DNA of 64,000 bases from Osedax fenrisi (GCA_964019155.1 CAXHSG010000247.1:434001-498000), one strand, 5' to 3'. Counted from the first letter of the stretch, positions 11,401 through 23,700 are shown. Program-made: numbers and translations. The notes: generated by a model not told the origin, from the letters alone.

Positions 11401-13520
11401 TAGAGTTACCTAGAGTTAGCTAGAGTTAGCTAGAATTACCTATAGTTACCTAGAGTTAGCTAGAGTTACCTTGAGTTACCTAGAGTTAGCTAGAATTACC
11501 TAGAGTTAGCTAGAGTTAGCTAAAGTTAGCTAGAATTACCTAGAGTTAGCTAGAGTTAGCTAAAGTTAGCTAGAGTTAGCTAGAGATAGCTAGAGTTACC
11601 TAGAGTTACCTAGAGTTAGCTAGAGTTACCTAGAGTTACCTAGAGTTAGCTAAAGTTAGCTAGAATTACCTAGAGTTAGCTAGAGTTAGCTAAAGTTACC
11701 TAGAGTTAGCTAGAGTTAGCTAGAGTTACCTAGAGTTAGCTAAAGTTAGCTAGAATTACCTAGAGTTACCTAGAGTTAGCTATAATTAGCTAGAGTTACC
11801 TAGAGTTAGCTAAAGTTACCTAGAGTTACCTAGAGTTACCTAGAGTTACCTAGAGTTAGCTAGAGTTACCTTGAGTTACCTAGAGTTAGCTAGAATTACC
11901 TAGAGTTAGCTAGAGATAGCTAAAGTTAGCTAGAATTACCTAGAGTTAGCTAGAGTTAGCTAAAGTTAGCTAGAGTTACCTAGAGTTAGCTAGAGTTAGC
12001 TAGAGTTACCTAGAGTTAGTTAAAGTTAGCTAGAATTACCTAGAGTTACCTAGAGTTAGCTAGAGTTAGTTAGAGATAGCTAGAGTTACCTAGAGTTAGC
12101 TAAAGTTAGCTAGAATTACCTAGAGTTAGCTAAAGTTACCTAGAGTTAGCTAGAGTTAGCTAGAGTTACCTAGAGTTAGCTAGAGTTAGGTAGAGTTACC
12201 TAGAGTTAGCTAAAGTTAGCTAGAATTACCTAGAGTTACCTAGAGTTACCTAGAGTTAGCTAGAGTTAGCTAGAGTTACCTAGAGTTAGCTAAAGTTAGC
12301 TAGAGTTACCTAGAGTTAGCTAAAGTTAGCTAGAATTACCTAGAGTTACCTAGAGTTAGCTAGAGTTAGTTAGAGTTAGCTAGAGTTACCTAGAGTTAGC
12401 TAAAGTTAGCTAAAGTTAGCTAGAATTACCTAGAGTTACCTAGAGTTACCTAGAGTTAGCTAAAGTTACCTAGAATTACCTAGAGTTAGCTAGAGTTAGC
12501 TAGAGTTAGCTAGAGTTAGCTAAAGTTAGCTAGAATTACCTATAGTTAGCCAGAGTTAGATAGAGTTACCTAGAGTTACCTAGAGTTAGCTAGAGTTAGC
12601 TATAGTTAGCTAGAGTTAGCTAAAGTTACCTAGATTTAGCTAGAGTTACCCAGAGTTAGCTAGAGTTAGCTAGAATTACCTATAGTTACCTAGAGTTAGC
12701 TAGAGTTACCTTGAGTTACCTAGAGTTAGCTAGAATTACCTAGAGTTAGCTAGAGTTAGCTAAAGTTAGCTAGAATTACCTAGAGTTAGCTAGAGTTAGC
12801 TAAAGTTAGCTAGAGTTAGCTAGAGTTAGCTAGAGTTACCTAGAGTTACCTAGAGTTAGCTAGAGTTACCTAGAGTTACCTAGAGTTAGCTAAAGTTAGC
12901 TAGAATTACCTAGAGTTACCTAGAGTTAGCTAAAGTTACCTATAATTACCTAGAGTTAGCTAGAGTTAGCTAGAGTTAGCTAGAGTTACCTAGAGTTAGC
13001 TAAAGTTAGCTAGAGTTACCTAGAGTTAGCTAAAGTTAGCTAGAATTACCTAGAGTTACCTAGAGTTAGCTAGAGTTACCTAGAGTTAGCTAAAATTAGC
13101 TAGAGTTACCTAGAGTTAGCTAAAGTTAGCTAGAATTACCTAGAGTTACCTAGAGTTAGCTAGAGTTAGTTAGAGTTAGCTAGAGTTACCTAGAGTTAGC
13201 TAAAGTTAGCTAAAGTTAGCTAGAATTACCTAGAGTTACCTAGAGTTACCTAGAGTTAGCTAAAGTTACCTAGAATTACCTAGAGTTAGCTAGAGTTAGC
13301 TAGAGTTAGCTAGAGTTAGCTAAAGTTAGCTAGAATTACCTATAGTTAGCTAGAGTTAGATAGAGTTACCTAGAGTTACCTAGAGTTAGCTAGAGTTAGC
13401 TGTAGTTAGCTAGAGTTAGCTAAAGTTACCTAGATTTAGCTAGAGTTACCTAGAGTTAGCTAGAGTTAGCTAGAATTACCTATAGTTACCTAGAGTTAGC
13501 TAGAGTTACCTTGAGTTCCA
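8351..13520 (+). repeat. 5.17-kb higher-order unit, copy 2
   Basis: This copy directly abuts copy 1 and is 60 bp longer because it keeps six units that copy 1 lost. Private changes include a G-starting unit that makes the window's only TTAGG (12,186-12,190), a GTTAA ending near 11,341, and a CTAAAATTAG near 13,091. The unit after it (13,531) carries a double substitution, CACGAATTAC. The start of a further repeat follows from 13,521 but matches the nested 2.04-kb unit rather than the head of the 5.11-kb unit. Confidence 0.92.
9591..11630 (+). repeat. 2.04-kb nested unit, copy c
   Basis: This is the counterpart of copy a in the second 5.11-kb unit (offset 5,110). CCAGAG is at 10,511 and CTGTAG at 11,361. 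It has a private GTTAA ending near 11,341. Confidence 0.87.
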
Positions 13521-13690
13521 TAGAGTTAGCACGAATTACCTAGAGTTAGCTAGAGTTAGCTAAAGTTAGCTAGAATTACCTAGAGTTAGCTAGAGTTAGC
13601 TAAAGTTAGCTAGAGTTAGCTAGAGATAGCTAGAGTTACCTAGAGTTACCTAGAGTTAGCTAGAGTTACCTAGAGTTACCTAGAGTTAGC
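11631..13690 (+). repeat. 2.04-kb nested unit, copy d
   Basis: This is the counterpart of copy b, full length because the 60-bp loss is absent. CCAGAG is at 12,551 and CTGTAG at 13,401. It stays parallel to copy c through GAGATAG (11,581 and 13,621) to about 13,690, showing that the 2.04-kb period runs past the end of the 5.11-kb pair. Confidence 0.86.
13532..13533. other. Isolated CpG in a doubly changed unit
   Basis: The unit CACGAATTAC (13,530-13,539) differs from CTAGAATTAC at adjacent positions 2 and 3. It is private: the matching unit near 8,361 is unchanged. It could be a paired 1-bp loss and gain or a local sequencing error. Confidence 0.8.
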
Positions 13691-14250
13691 TAAAGTTACC
13701 TAGAGTTAGCTAGAGTTAGCTAGAGTTACCTAGAGTTAGCTAAAGTTAGCTAGAATTACCTAGAGTTACCTAGAGTTAGCTAAAGTTACCTAGAATTACC
13801 TAGAGTTAGCTAGAGTTACCTAGAGTTACCTAGAGTTAGCTAGAATTACCTAGAGTTACCTAGAGTTAGCTAGAGTTAGCTAGAATTACCTAGAGTTACC
13901 TAGAGTTAGCTAGAGTTAGCTAGAATTACCTAGAGTTAGCTAAAGTTAGCTAGAGTTACCTAGAGTTAGCTAAAGTTAGCTAGAATTACCTAGAGTTAAC
14001 TAGAGTTAGCTAAAGTTAACTAGAGTTAGCTAGTATTACCTAGAGTTAGCTAAAGTTAGCTAGAGTTACCTAGAGTTAGCTAAAGTTAGCTAGAATTACT
14101 TAGAGTTACCTAGAGTTAACTAGAGTTAGCTAAAGTTACCTAGAATTACCTAGAGTTAGCTAGAGTAAGCTAGAGTTAGCTAGAGTTAGCTAAAGTTAGC
14201 TAGAATTACCTAGAGTTATCTAGAGTTAGCTAGAGTTACCTAGAGTTACC
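13691..14250 (+). repeat. Satellite stretch not assigned to a larger unit
   Basis: Only 10-bp units are seen. It holds a run of CTAGAATTAC units about 40 bp apart (13,840-13,920) and several GTTAA-ending units that form the palindrome AGTTAACT. I saw no clear long-range partner at either neighbouring period. Confidence 0.8.
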
Positions 14251-15140
14251 TAGAGTTAGCTAGAGTTAGCTAGAGTTAGCTAAAGTTATCTAGAGTTAGC
14301 TAGAGTTACCTAGAGTTACCTAGAGTTAGCTAAAGTTAGCTAGAATTACCTAGAGTTACCTAGAGTTAGCTAAAGTTACCTAGAATTACCTAGAGTTAGC
14401 TAGAGTTAGCTAGAGTTAGCTAGAGTTACCTAGAGTTAACTAAAGTTAGCTAGAATTACCTAGAGTTAGCTAGAGTTAGCTAAAGTTACCTAGAGTTACC
14501 TAGAGTTACCTAGAGTTAGCTAGAGTTAGCTAGAGTTACCTTGAGTTACCTAGAGTTAGCTAGAATTACCTAGAGTTAGCTAGAGATAGCTAAAGTTAGC
14601 TAGAATTACCTAGAGTTAACTAGAGTTAGCTAAAGTTAGCTAGAGTTACCTAGAGTTAGCTAGAGTTAGCTAGAGTTACCTAGAGTTAGCTAAAGTTAGC
14701 TAGAATTACCTAGAGTTACCTAGAGTTACCTAGAGTTAGCTAGAGTTAGCTAGAGTTACCTAGAGTTAGCTAAAGTTAGCTAGAGTTACCTAGAGTTAGC
14801 TAAAGTTAGCTAGAATTACCTAGAGTTACCTAGAGTTAGCTAGAGTTAGCTAGAGTTACCTAGAGTTAGCTAAAGTTAGCTAGAGTTACCTAGAGTTAGC
14901 TAGAGTTAGCTAAAGTTACTTAGAGTTAGCTAGAGTTAGCTAGAGTTACCTAGAGTTAGCTAAAGTTAGCTAGAATTACCTAGAGTTACCTAGAGTTAGC
15001 TATAATTAGCTAGAGTTACCTAGAGTTAGCTAAAGTTACCTAGAGTTACCTAGAGTTAGCTAGAGTTAGCTAGAGTTAGCTAAAGTTACCTAGAGTTAGC
15101 TAGAGTTACCTAGAGTTAGCTAGAGTTAGCTAGAATTACC
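14251..15140 (+). repeat. 890-bp unit, copy 1
   Basis: It is parallel to 15,141-16,090. The CTAAAGTTAT landmark (14,281 and 15,171) gives an offset of 890, and the CTTGAG landmark (14,541 and 15,491) gives 950. The 60-bp difference is extra units in copy 2 near 15,420-15,480. Confidence 0.86.
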
Positions 15141-16090
15141 TAGAGTTAGCTAGAGTTAGCTAGAGTTAGCTAAAGTTATCTAGAGTTAGCTAGAGTTACC
15201 TAGAGTTACCTAGAGTTAGCTAAAGTTAGCTAGAATTACCTAGAGTTACCTAGAGTTAGCTAAAGTTACCTAGAATTACCTAGAGTTAGCTAGAGTTAGC
15301 TAGAGTTAGCTAGAGTTACCTAGAGTTAACTAAAGTTAGCTAGAATTACCTAGAGTTAGCTAGAGTTAGCTAAAGTTACCTAGAGTTACCTAGAGTTACC
15401 TAGAGTTAGCTAGAGTTAGCTAGAGTTAGCTAAAGTTACCTAGAGTTAGCTAGAATTACCTAGAGTTACCTAGAGTTAGCTAGAGTTACCTTGAGTTACC
15501 TAGAGTTAGCTAGAATTACCTAGAGTTAGCTAGAGATAGCTAAAGTTAGCTAGAATTACCTAGAGTTAACTAGAGTTAGCTAAAGTTAGCTAGAGTTACC
15601 TAGAGTTAGCTAGAGTTAGCTAGAGTTACCTAGAGTTAGCTAAAGTTAGCTAGAATTACCTAGAGTTACCTAGAGTTACCTAGAGTTAGCTAGAGTTAGC
15701 TAGAGTTACCTAGAGTTAGCTAAAGTTAGCTAGAGTTACCTAGAGTTAGCTAAAGTTAGCTAGAATTACCTAGAGTTACCTAGAGTTAGCTAGAGTTAGC
15801 TAGAGTTACCTAGAGTTAGCTAAAGTTAGCTAGAGTTACCTAGAGTTAGCTAGAGTTAGCTAAAGTTACTTAGAGTTAGCTAGAGTTAGCTAGAGTTACC
15901 TAGAGTTAGCTAAAGTTAGCTAGAATTACCTAGAGTTACCTAGAGTTAGCTATAATTAGCTAGAGTTACCTAGAGTTAGCTAAAGTTACCTAGAGTTACC
16001 TAGAGTTAGCTAGAGTTAGCTAGAGTTAGCTAAAGTTACCTAGAGTTAGCTAGAGTTACCTAGAGTTAGCTAGAGTTAGCTAGAATTACC
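15141..16090 (+). repeat. 950-bp unit, copy 2
   Basis: This second copy is longer by 60 bp. The unit starting CTAAAG followed by a T-starting unit is at 14,911 in copy 1 and 15,861 here. It lies inside the first 2.99-kb unit and is carried along in its duplicate (18,131-19,080). Confidence 0.86.
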
Positions 16091-16270
16091 TAGAGTTACC
16101 TAGAGTTAGCTAGAGTTACCTTGAGTTACCTAGAGTTAGCTAGAATTACCTAGAGTTAGCTAGAGTTAGCTAAAGTTAGCTAGAATTACCTAGAGTTAAC
16201 TAGAGTTAGCTAAAGTTAGCTAGAATTACCTAGAGTTAGCTAGAGTTACCTAGAGTTAGCTAGAGTTACC
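15701..16270 (+). repeat. 570-bp unit, copy 1
   Basis: It is parallel to 16,271-16,840 at offset 570. The T-junction unit (15,861 and 16,431) and CTTGAG (16,121 and 16,691) are both shared. The pair was copied as part of the 2.99-kb duplication, recurring at 18,691-19,260 and 19,261-19,830. Confidence 0.87.
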
Positions 16271-16840
16271 TAGAGTTACCTAGAGTTAGCTAAAGTTAGC
16301 TAGAGTTACCTAGAGTTAGCTAAAGTTAGCTAGAATTACCTAGAGTTACCTAGAGTTAGCTAGAGTTAGCTAGAGTTACCTAGAGTTAGCTAAAGTTAGC
16401 TAGAGTTACCTAGAGTTAGCTAGAGTTAGCTAAAGTTACTTAGAGTTAGCTAGAGTTAGCTAGAGTTACCTAGAGTTAGCTAAAGTTAGCTAGAATTACC
16501 TAGAGTTACCTAGAGTTAGCTATAATTAGCTAGAGTTACCTAGAGTTAGCTAAAGTTACCTAGAGTTACCTAGAGTTAGCTAGAGTTAGCTAGAGTTAGC
16601 TAAAGTTACCTAGAGTTAGCTAGAGTTACCTAGAGTTAGCTAGAGTTAGCTAGAATTACCTAGAGTTACCTAGAGTTAGCTAGAGTTACCTTGAGTTACC
16701 TAGAGTTAGCTAGAATTACCTAGAGTTAGCTAGAGTTAGCTAAAGTTAGCTAGAATTACCTAGAGTTAACTAGAGTTAGCTAAAGTTAGCTAGAATTACC
16801 TAGAGTTAGCTAGAGTTACCTAGAGTTAGCTAGAGTTACC
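16271..16840 (+). repeat. 570-bp unit, copy 2
   Basis: This directly abuts copy 1. The match stops at 16,841, where GTTAG replaces GTTAC, followed by the A-junction unit. Four copies of this 570-bp unit exist in the window, counting those at 18,691-19,830. Confidence 0.87.
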
Positions 16841-18000
16841 TAGAGTTAGCTAGAGTTAGATAGAGTTAGCTAGAGTTAGCTAGAGTTAGCTAGAGTTACC
16901 TAGAGTTAGCTAAAGTTAGCTAGAGTTACCTAGAGTTAGCTAAAGTTAGCTAGAATTAACTAGAGTTACCTAGAGTTACCTAGAGTTAGCTAAAGTTACC
17001 TAGAATTACCTATAGTTAGCTAGAGTTACCTAGAGTTAGCTAGAGTTACCTAGAGTTACCTAGAGTTAGCTAGAGTTAGCTAGAGTTACCTAGAGTTAGC
17101 TAAAGTTAGCTAGAATTACCTAGAGTTACCTAGAGTTAGCTAAAGTTACCTAGAATTACCTAGAGTTAGCTAGAGTTAGCTAGAGTTAGCTAGAGTTAGT
17201 TAGAGTTAGCTAGAGTTAGCTAGAGTTACCTAGAGTTAGCTAAAGTTAGCTAGAATTACCTAGAGTTACCTAGAGTTACCTAGAGTTACCTAGAGTTAGC
17301 TAGAGTTAGCTAGAGTTAACTAGAGTTAGCTAAAGTTACCTAGAGTTACCTAGAGTTAGCTAGAGTTATCTAGAGTTACCTAGAGTTAGCTAAAGTTAGC
17401 TAGAATTACCTAGAGTTATCTAGAGTTAGCTAGAGTTACCTAGAGTTAGCTAAAGTTAGCTAGAATTACCTAGAGTTACCTAGAGTTAGCTATAATTAGC
17501 TAGAGTTACCTAGAGTTAGCTAAAGTTACCTAGAGTTACCTAGAGTTACCTAGAGTTAGCTAGAGTTACCTAGAGTTAGCTAAAGTTACCTAGAGTTACC
17601 TAGAGTTACCTAGAGTTAGCTAGAGTTAGCTAGAGTAACCTTGAGTTACCTAGAGTTAGCTAGAATTACCTAGAGTTAGCTAGAGATAGCTAAAGTTAGC
17701 TAGAATTACCTAGAGTTAGCTAGAGTTAGCTAAAGTTAGCTAGAGTTACCTAGAGTTAGCTAGAGTTAGCTAGAGTTACCTAGAGTTAGCTAAAATTAGC
17801 TAGAATTACCTAGAGTTACCTAGAGTTACCTAGAGTTATCTAGAGTTAGCTAGAGTTACCTAGAGTTAGCTAAAGTTAGCTAGAGTTACCTAGAGTTAGC
17901 TAAAGTTAGCTAGAATTACCTAGAGTTACCTAGAGTTAGCTAGAGTTAGCTAGAGTTACCTAGAGTTAGCTAAAGTTAGCTAGAATTACCTAGAGTTACC

Positions 18001-20990
18001 TAGAGTTATCTAGAGTTAGCTAAAGTTACCTAGAGTTACCTAGAGTTAGCTAGAGTTAGCTAGAGTTAGCTAAAGTTACCTAGAGTTAGCTAGAGTTACC
18101 TAGAGTTAGCTAGAGTTAGCTAGAATTACCTAGAGTTAGCTAGAGTTAGCTAGAGTTAGCTAAAGTTATCTAGAGTTAGCTAGAGTTACCTAGAGTTACC
18201 TAGAGTTAGCTAAAGTTAGCTAGAATTACCTAGAGTTACCTAGAGTTAGCTAAAGTTACCTAGAATTACCTAGAGTTAGCTAGAGTTAGCTAGAGTTAGC
18301 TAGAGTTACCTAGAGTTAACTAAAGTTAGCTAGAATTACCTAGAGTTAGCTAGAGTTAGCTAAAGTTACCTAGAGTTACCTAGAGTTACCTAGAGTTAGC
18401 TAGAGTTAGCTAGAGTTAGCTAAAGTTACCTAGAGTTAGCTAGAATTACCTAGAGTTACCTAGAGTTAGCTAGAGTTACCTTGAGTTACCTAGAGTTAGC
18501 TAGAATTACCTAGAGTTAGCTAGAGATAGCTAAAGTTAGCTAGAATTACCTAGAGTTAACTAGAGTTAGCTAAAGTTAGCTAGAGTTACCTAGAGTTAGC
18601 TAGAGTTAGCTAGAGTTACCTAGAGTTAGCTAAAGTTAGCTAGAATTACCTAGAGTTACCTAGAGTTACCTAGAGTTAGCTAGAGTTAGCTAGAGTTACC
18701 TAGAGTTAGCTAAAGTTAGCTAGAGTTACCTAGAGTTAGCTAAAGTTAGCTAGAATTACCTAGAGTTACCTAGAGTTAGCTAGAGTTAGCTAGAGTTACC
18801 TAGAGTTAGCTAAAGTTAGCTAGAGTTACCTAGAGTTAGCTAGAGTTAGCTAAAGTTACTTAGAGTTAGCTAGAGTTAGCTAGAGTTACCTAGAGTTAGC
18901 TAAAGTTAGCTAGAATTACCTAGAGTTACCTAGAGTTAGCTATAATTAGCTAGAGTTACCTAGAGTTAGCTAAAGTTACCTAGAGTTACCTAGAGTTAGC
19001 TAGAGTTAGCTAGAGTTAGCTAAAGTTACCTAGAGTTAGCTAGAGTTACCTAGAGTTAGCTAGAGTTAGCTAGAATTACCTAGAGTTACCTAGAGTTAGC
19101 TAGAGTTACCTTGAGTTACCTAGAGTTAGCTAGAATTACCTAGAGTTAGCTAGAGTTAGCTAAAGTTAGCTAGAATTACCTAGAGTTAACTAGAGTTAGC
19201 TAAAGTTAGCTAGAATTACCTAGAGTTAGCTAGAGTTACCTAGAGTTAGCTAGAGTTACCTAGAGTTACCTAGAGTTAGCTAAAGTTAGCTAGAGTTACC
19301 TAGAGTTAGCTAAAGTTAGCTAGAATTACCTAGAGTTACCTAGAGTTAGCTAGAGTTAGCTAGAGTTACCTAGAGTTAGCTAAAGTTAGCTAGAGTTACC
19401 TAGAGTTAGCTAGAGTTAGCTAAAGTTACTTAGAGTTAGCTAGAGTTAGCTAGAGTTACCTAGAGTTAGCTAAAGTTAGCTAGAATTACCTAGAGTTACC
19501 TAGAGTTAGCTATAATTAGCTAGAGTTACCTAGAGTTAGCTAAAGTTACCTAGAGTTACCTAGAGTTAGCTAGAGTTAGCTAGAGTTAGCTAAAGTTACC
19601 TAGAGTTAGCTAGAGTTACCTAGAGTTAGCTAGAGTTAGCTAGAATTACCTAGAGTTACCTAGAGTTAGCTAGAGTTACCTTGAGTTACCTAGAGTTAGC
19701 TAGAATTACCTAGAGTTAGCTAGAGTTAGCTAAAGTTAGCTAGAATTACCTAGAGTTAACTAGAGTTAGCTAAAGTTAGCTAGAATTACCTAGAGTTAGC
19801 TAGAGTTACCTAGAGTTAGCTAGAGTTACCTAGAGTTAGCTAGAGTTAGATAGAGTTAGCTAGAGTTAGCTAGAGTTAGCTAGAGTTACCTAGAGTTAGC
19901 TAAAGTTAGCTAGAGTTACCTAGAGTTAGCTAAAGTTAGCTAGAATTAACTAGAGTTACCTAGAGTTACCTAGAGTTAGCTAAAGTTACCTAGAATTACC
20001 TATAGTTAGCTAGAGTTACCTAGAGTTAGCTAGAGTTACCTAGAGTTACCTAGAGTTAGCTAGAGTTAGCTAGAGTTACCTAGAGTTAGCTAAAGTTAGC
20101 TAGAATTACCTAGAGTTACCTAGAGTTAGCTAAAGTTACCTAGAATTACCTAGAGTTAGCTAGAGTTAGCTAGAGTTAGCTAGAGTTAGTTAGAGTTAGC
20201 TAGAGTTAGCTAGAGTTACCTAGAGTTAGCTAAAGTTAGCTAGAATTACCTAGAGTTACCTAGAGTTACCTAGAGTTACCTAGAGTTAGCTAGAGTTAGC
20301 TAGAGTTAACTAGAGTTAGCTAAAGTTACCTAGAGTTACCTAGAGTTAGCTAGAGTTATCTAGAGTTACCTAGAGTTAGCTAAAGTTAGCTAGAATTACC
20401 TAGAGTTATCTAGAGTTAGCTAGAGTTACCTAGAGTTAGCTAAAGTTAGCTAGAATTACCTAGAGTTACCTAGAGTTAGCTATAATTAGCTAGAGTTACC
20501 TAGAGTTAGCTAAAGTTACCTAGAGTTACCTAGAGTTACCTAGAGTTAGCTAGAGTTACCTAGAGTTAGCTAAAGTTACCTAGAGTTACCTAGAGTTACC
20601 TAGAGTTAGCTAGAGTTAGCTAGAGTAACCTTGAGTTACCTAGAGTTAGCTAGAATTACCTAGAGTTAGCTAGAGATAGCTAAAGTTAGCTAGAATTACC
20701 TAGAGTTAGCTAGAGTTAGCTAAAGTTAGCTAGAGTTACCTAGAGTTAGCTAGAGTTAGCTAGAGTTACCTAGAGTTAGCTAAAATTAGCTAGAATTACC
20801 TAGAGTTACCTAGAGTTACCTAGAGTTATCTAGAGTTAGCTAGAGTTACCTAGAGTTAGCTAAAGTTAGCTAGAGTTACCTAGAGTTAGCTAAAGTTAGC
20901 TAGAATTACCTAGAGTTACCTAGAGTTAGCTAGAGTTAGCTAGAGTTACCTAGAGTTAGCTAAAGTTAGCTAGAATTACCTAGAGTTACC
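18001..20990 (+). repeat. 2.99-kb higher-order unit, copy 2
   Basis: This abuts copy 1 exactly. Its first unit ends GTTAT where copy 1 has GTTAC. Its last part (20,151-20,990) is also the head of the first 3.55-kb unit, so the segment with the GTTAGT, GAGTAACC and CTAAAATTAG landmarks occurs three times (from 17,191, 20,181 and 23,731). Confidence 0.92.
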
Positions 20991-23700
20991 TAGAGTTAGC
21001 TAGAGTTAGTTAGAGATAGCTAGAGTTACCTAGAGTTAGCTAAAGTTAGCTATAATTACCTAGAGTTAGCTAGAGTTAGCTAAAGTTACCTAGAGTTAGC
21101 TAGAGTTAGCTAGAGTTACCTAGAGTTAGCTAGAGTTAGCTAGAGTTACCTAGAGTTAGCTAAAGTTAGCTAGAATTACCTAGAGTTACCTAGAGTTACC
21201 TAGAGTTAGCTAGAGTTAGCTAGAGTTACCTAGAGTTAGCTAAAGTTAGCTAGAGTTACCTAGAGTTAGCTAAAGTTAGCTAGAATTACCTAGAGTTACC
21301 TAGAGTTAGCTAGAGTTAGTTAGAGTTAGCTAGAGTTACCTAGAGTTAGCTAAAGTTAGCTAGAATTACCTAGAGTTAGCTAGAGTTAGCTAAAGTTACC
21401 TAGAGTTAGCTAGAGTTAGCTAGAGGTACCTAGAGTTAGCTAAAGTTAGCTAGAATTACCTAGAATTACCTAGAGTTAGCTATAATTAGCTAGAGTTACC
21501 TAGAGTTAGCTAAAGTTACCTAGAGTTACCTATAGTTACCTAGAGTTAGCTATAGTTAGCTAGAGTTAGCTAAAGTTACCTAGATTTAGCTAGAGTTACC
21601 TAGAGTTAGCTAGAGTTAGCTAGAATTACCTATAGTTACCTAGAGTTAGCTAGAGTTACCTTGAGTTACCTAGAGTTAGCTAGAATTACCTAGATTTAGC
21701 TAGAGTTAGCTAAAGTTAGCTAGAATTACCTAGAGTTAGCTAGAGTTAGCTAAAGTTAGCTAGAGTTACCTAGAGTTAGCTAGAGTTACCTAGAGTTACC
21801 TAGAGTTAGCTAGAGTTACCTAGAGTTACCTAGAGTTAGCTAAATTTAGCTAGAATTACCTAAAGTTAGCTAGAGTTAGCTAGAGTTACCTAGAGTTACC
21901 TAGAGTTAGCTAGAGTTAACTAGAGTTAGCTAAAGTTACCTAGAGTTAGCTAGAGTTAGCTAGAGTTACCTAGAGTTAGCTAAAGTTAGCTAGAATTACC
22001 TAGAGTTACCTAGAGTTAGCTAAAGTTACCTAGAATTACCCAGAGTTAGCTAGAATTACCTAGAGTTACCTAGAGTTAACTAGAGTTAGCTAAAGTTAAC
22101 TAGAGTTAGCTAGAATTACCTAGAGTTAGCTAAAGTTAGCTAGAGTAAGCTAGAGTTAGCTAGAGTTAGCTAAAGTTAGCTAGAATTACCTAGAGTTATC
22201 TAGAGTTAGCTAGAGTTACCTAGAGTTACCTAGAGTTAGCTAGAGTTAGCTAGAGTTAGCTAAAGTTATCTAGAGTTAGCTAGAGTTACCTAGAGTTACC
22301 TAGAGTTAGCTAAAGTTAGCTAGAATTACCTAGAGTTACCTAGAGTTAGCTAAAGTTACCTAGAATTACCTAGAGTTGGCTAGAGTTAGCTAGAGTTAGC
22401 TAGAATTACCTAGAGTTAGCTAGAATTAGCTAAAGTTACCTAGAGTTACCTAGAGTTAGCTAAAGTTACCTAGAATTACCTATAGTTAGCTAGAGTTAGC
22501 TAGAGTTAGCTAGAGTTAGCTAGAGTTAGCTAGAGTTACCTAGAGTTACCTAGAGTTACCTAGAGTTAGCTAGAGTTAGCTAGAATTACCTAGAGTTAGC
22601 TAAAGTTAGCTAGAATTACCTAGAGTTAGCTAGAATTACCTAGAGTGAGCTAGAGTTAGCTAAAGTTAGCTAGAATTACCTAGAGTTAGCTAGAGTTAGC
22701 TAAAGTTAGCTAGAGTTACCTAGAGTTAGCTAGAGTTACCTAGAGTTACCTAGAGTTAGCTAGAGTTACCTAGAGTTACCTAGAGTTAGCTAAAGTTAGC
22801 TAGAATTACCTAAAGTTAGCTAGAGTTAGCTAGAGTTACCTAGAGTTACCTAGAGTTAGCTAGAGTTAGCTAGAGTTAGCTAAAGTTACCTAGAGTTAGC
22901 TAGAGTTAGCTATAGTTACCTAGAGTTAGCTAAAGTTAGCTATAATTACCTAGAGTTACCTAGAGTTAGCTAAAGTTACCTAGAATTACCTAGAGTTAGC
23001 TAGAGTTAGCTAGAGTTACCTAGAGTTAGCTAGAATTACCTAGAGTTACCTAGAGTTAGTTAGAGTTAGCTAGAATTACCTAGAGTTACCTAGAGTTAGC
23101 TAGAGTTTGCTAGAATTACCTAGAGTTAGCTAAAGTTAGCTAGAGTTACCTATAGTTAGCTAAAGTTAGCTAGAATTACCTAGAGTTACCTAGAGTTAAC
23201 TAGAGTTAGCTAAAGTTAACTAGAGTTAGCTAGAATTACCTAGAGTTAGCTAAAGTTAGCTAGAGTTGCCTAGAGTTAGCTAAAGTTAGCTAGAATTACC
23301 TAGAGTTACCTAGAGTTAACTAGAGATAGCTAAAGTTACCTAGAATTACCTAGAGTTAGCTAGAGTAAGCTAGAGTTAGCTAGAGTTAGCTAAAGTTAGC
23401 TAGAATTACCTAGAGTTATCTAGAGTTAGCTAGAGTTACCTAGAGTTACCTAGAGTTAGCTAGAGTTAGCTAGAGTTAGCTAAAGTTATCTAGAGTTAGC
23501 TAGAGTTACCTAGAGTTACCTAGAGTTAGCTAAAGTTAGATAGAGTTACCTAGAGTTAGCTAGAGTTAGCTAAAGTTACCTAGAATTACCTAGAGTTAGC
23601 TAGAGTTAGCTAGAGTTAGCTAGAGTTACCTAGAGTTAGCTAAAGTTAGCTAGAATTACCTAGAGTTAGCTAGAGTTAGCTAAAGTTACCTAGAGTTACC
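20151..23700 (+). repeat. 3.55-kb higher-order unit, copy 1
   Basis: Tandem with 23,701-27,250 at a constant offset of 3,550. The landmark series shared by both copies is unusually rich: GTTAGT (20,181/23,731), GAGTAACC (20,621/24,171), GAGGTACC (21,421/24,971), CCAGAG (22,041/25,591), GTTGGC (22,371/25,921), GAGTGAGC (22,641/26,191), GAGTTTGC (23,101/26,651), GTTGCC (23,261/26,811) and CTAAAGTTAGA (23,531/27,081). No length difference and no clear mismatch were seen, so this looks like the youngest large event. Confidence 0.94.

Larger units (their letters stand above)
15011..18000 (+). repeat. 2.99-kb higher-order unit, copy 1
   Basis: Tandem with 18,001-20,990 at a constant offset of 2,990. 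Shared landmarks are CTAAAGTTAT (15,171 and 18,161), the T-junction after CTAAAG (15,861/18,851 and 16,431/19,421), the A-junction (16,851 and 19,841), the GTTAGT unit (17,191 and 20,181), GAGTAACC (17,631 and 20,621) and CTAAAATTAG (17,791 and 20,781). No length difference was noticed over the whole unit, so this is a recent event compared with the 5.11-kb pair. Confidence 0.92.

Noticed and set aside
12186..12190. Insect-type TTAGG telomere repeat
   Set aside because: TTAGG was seen once only, made by a single base change at 12,190. The array unit is 10 bp and its junction pentamer is TTAGC or TTACC.
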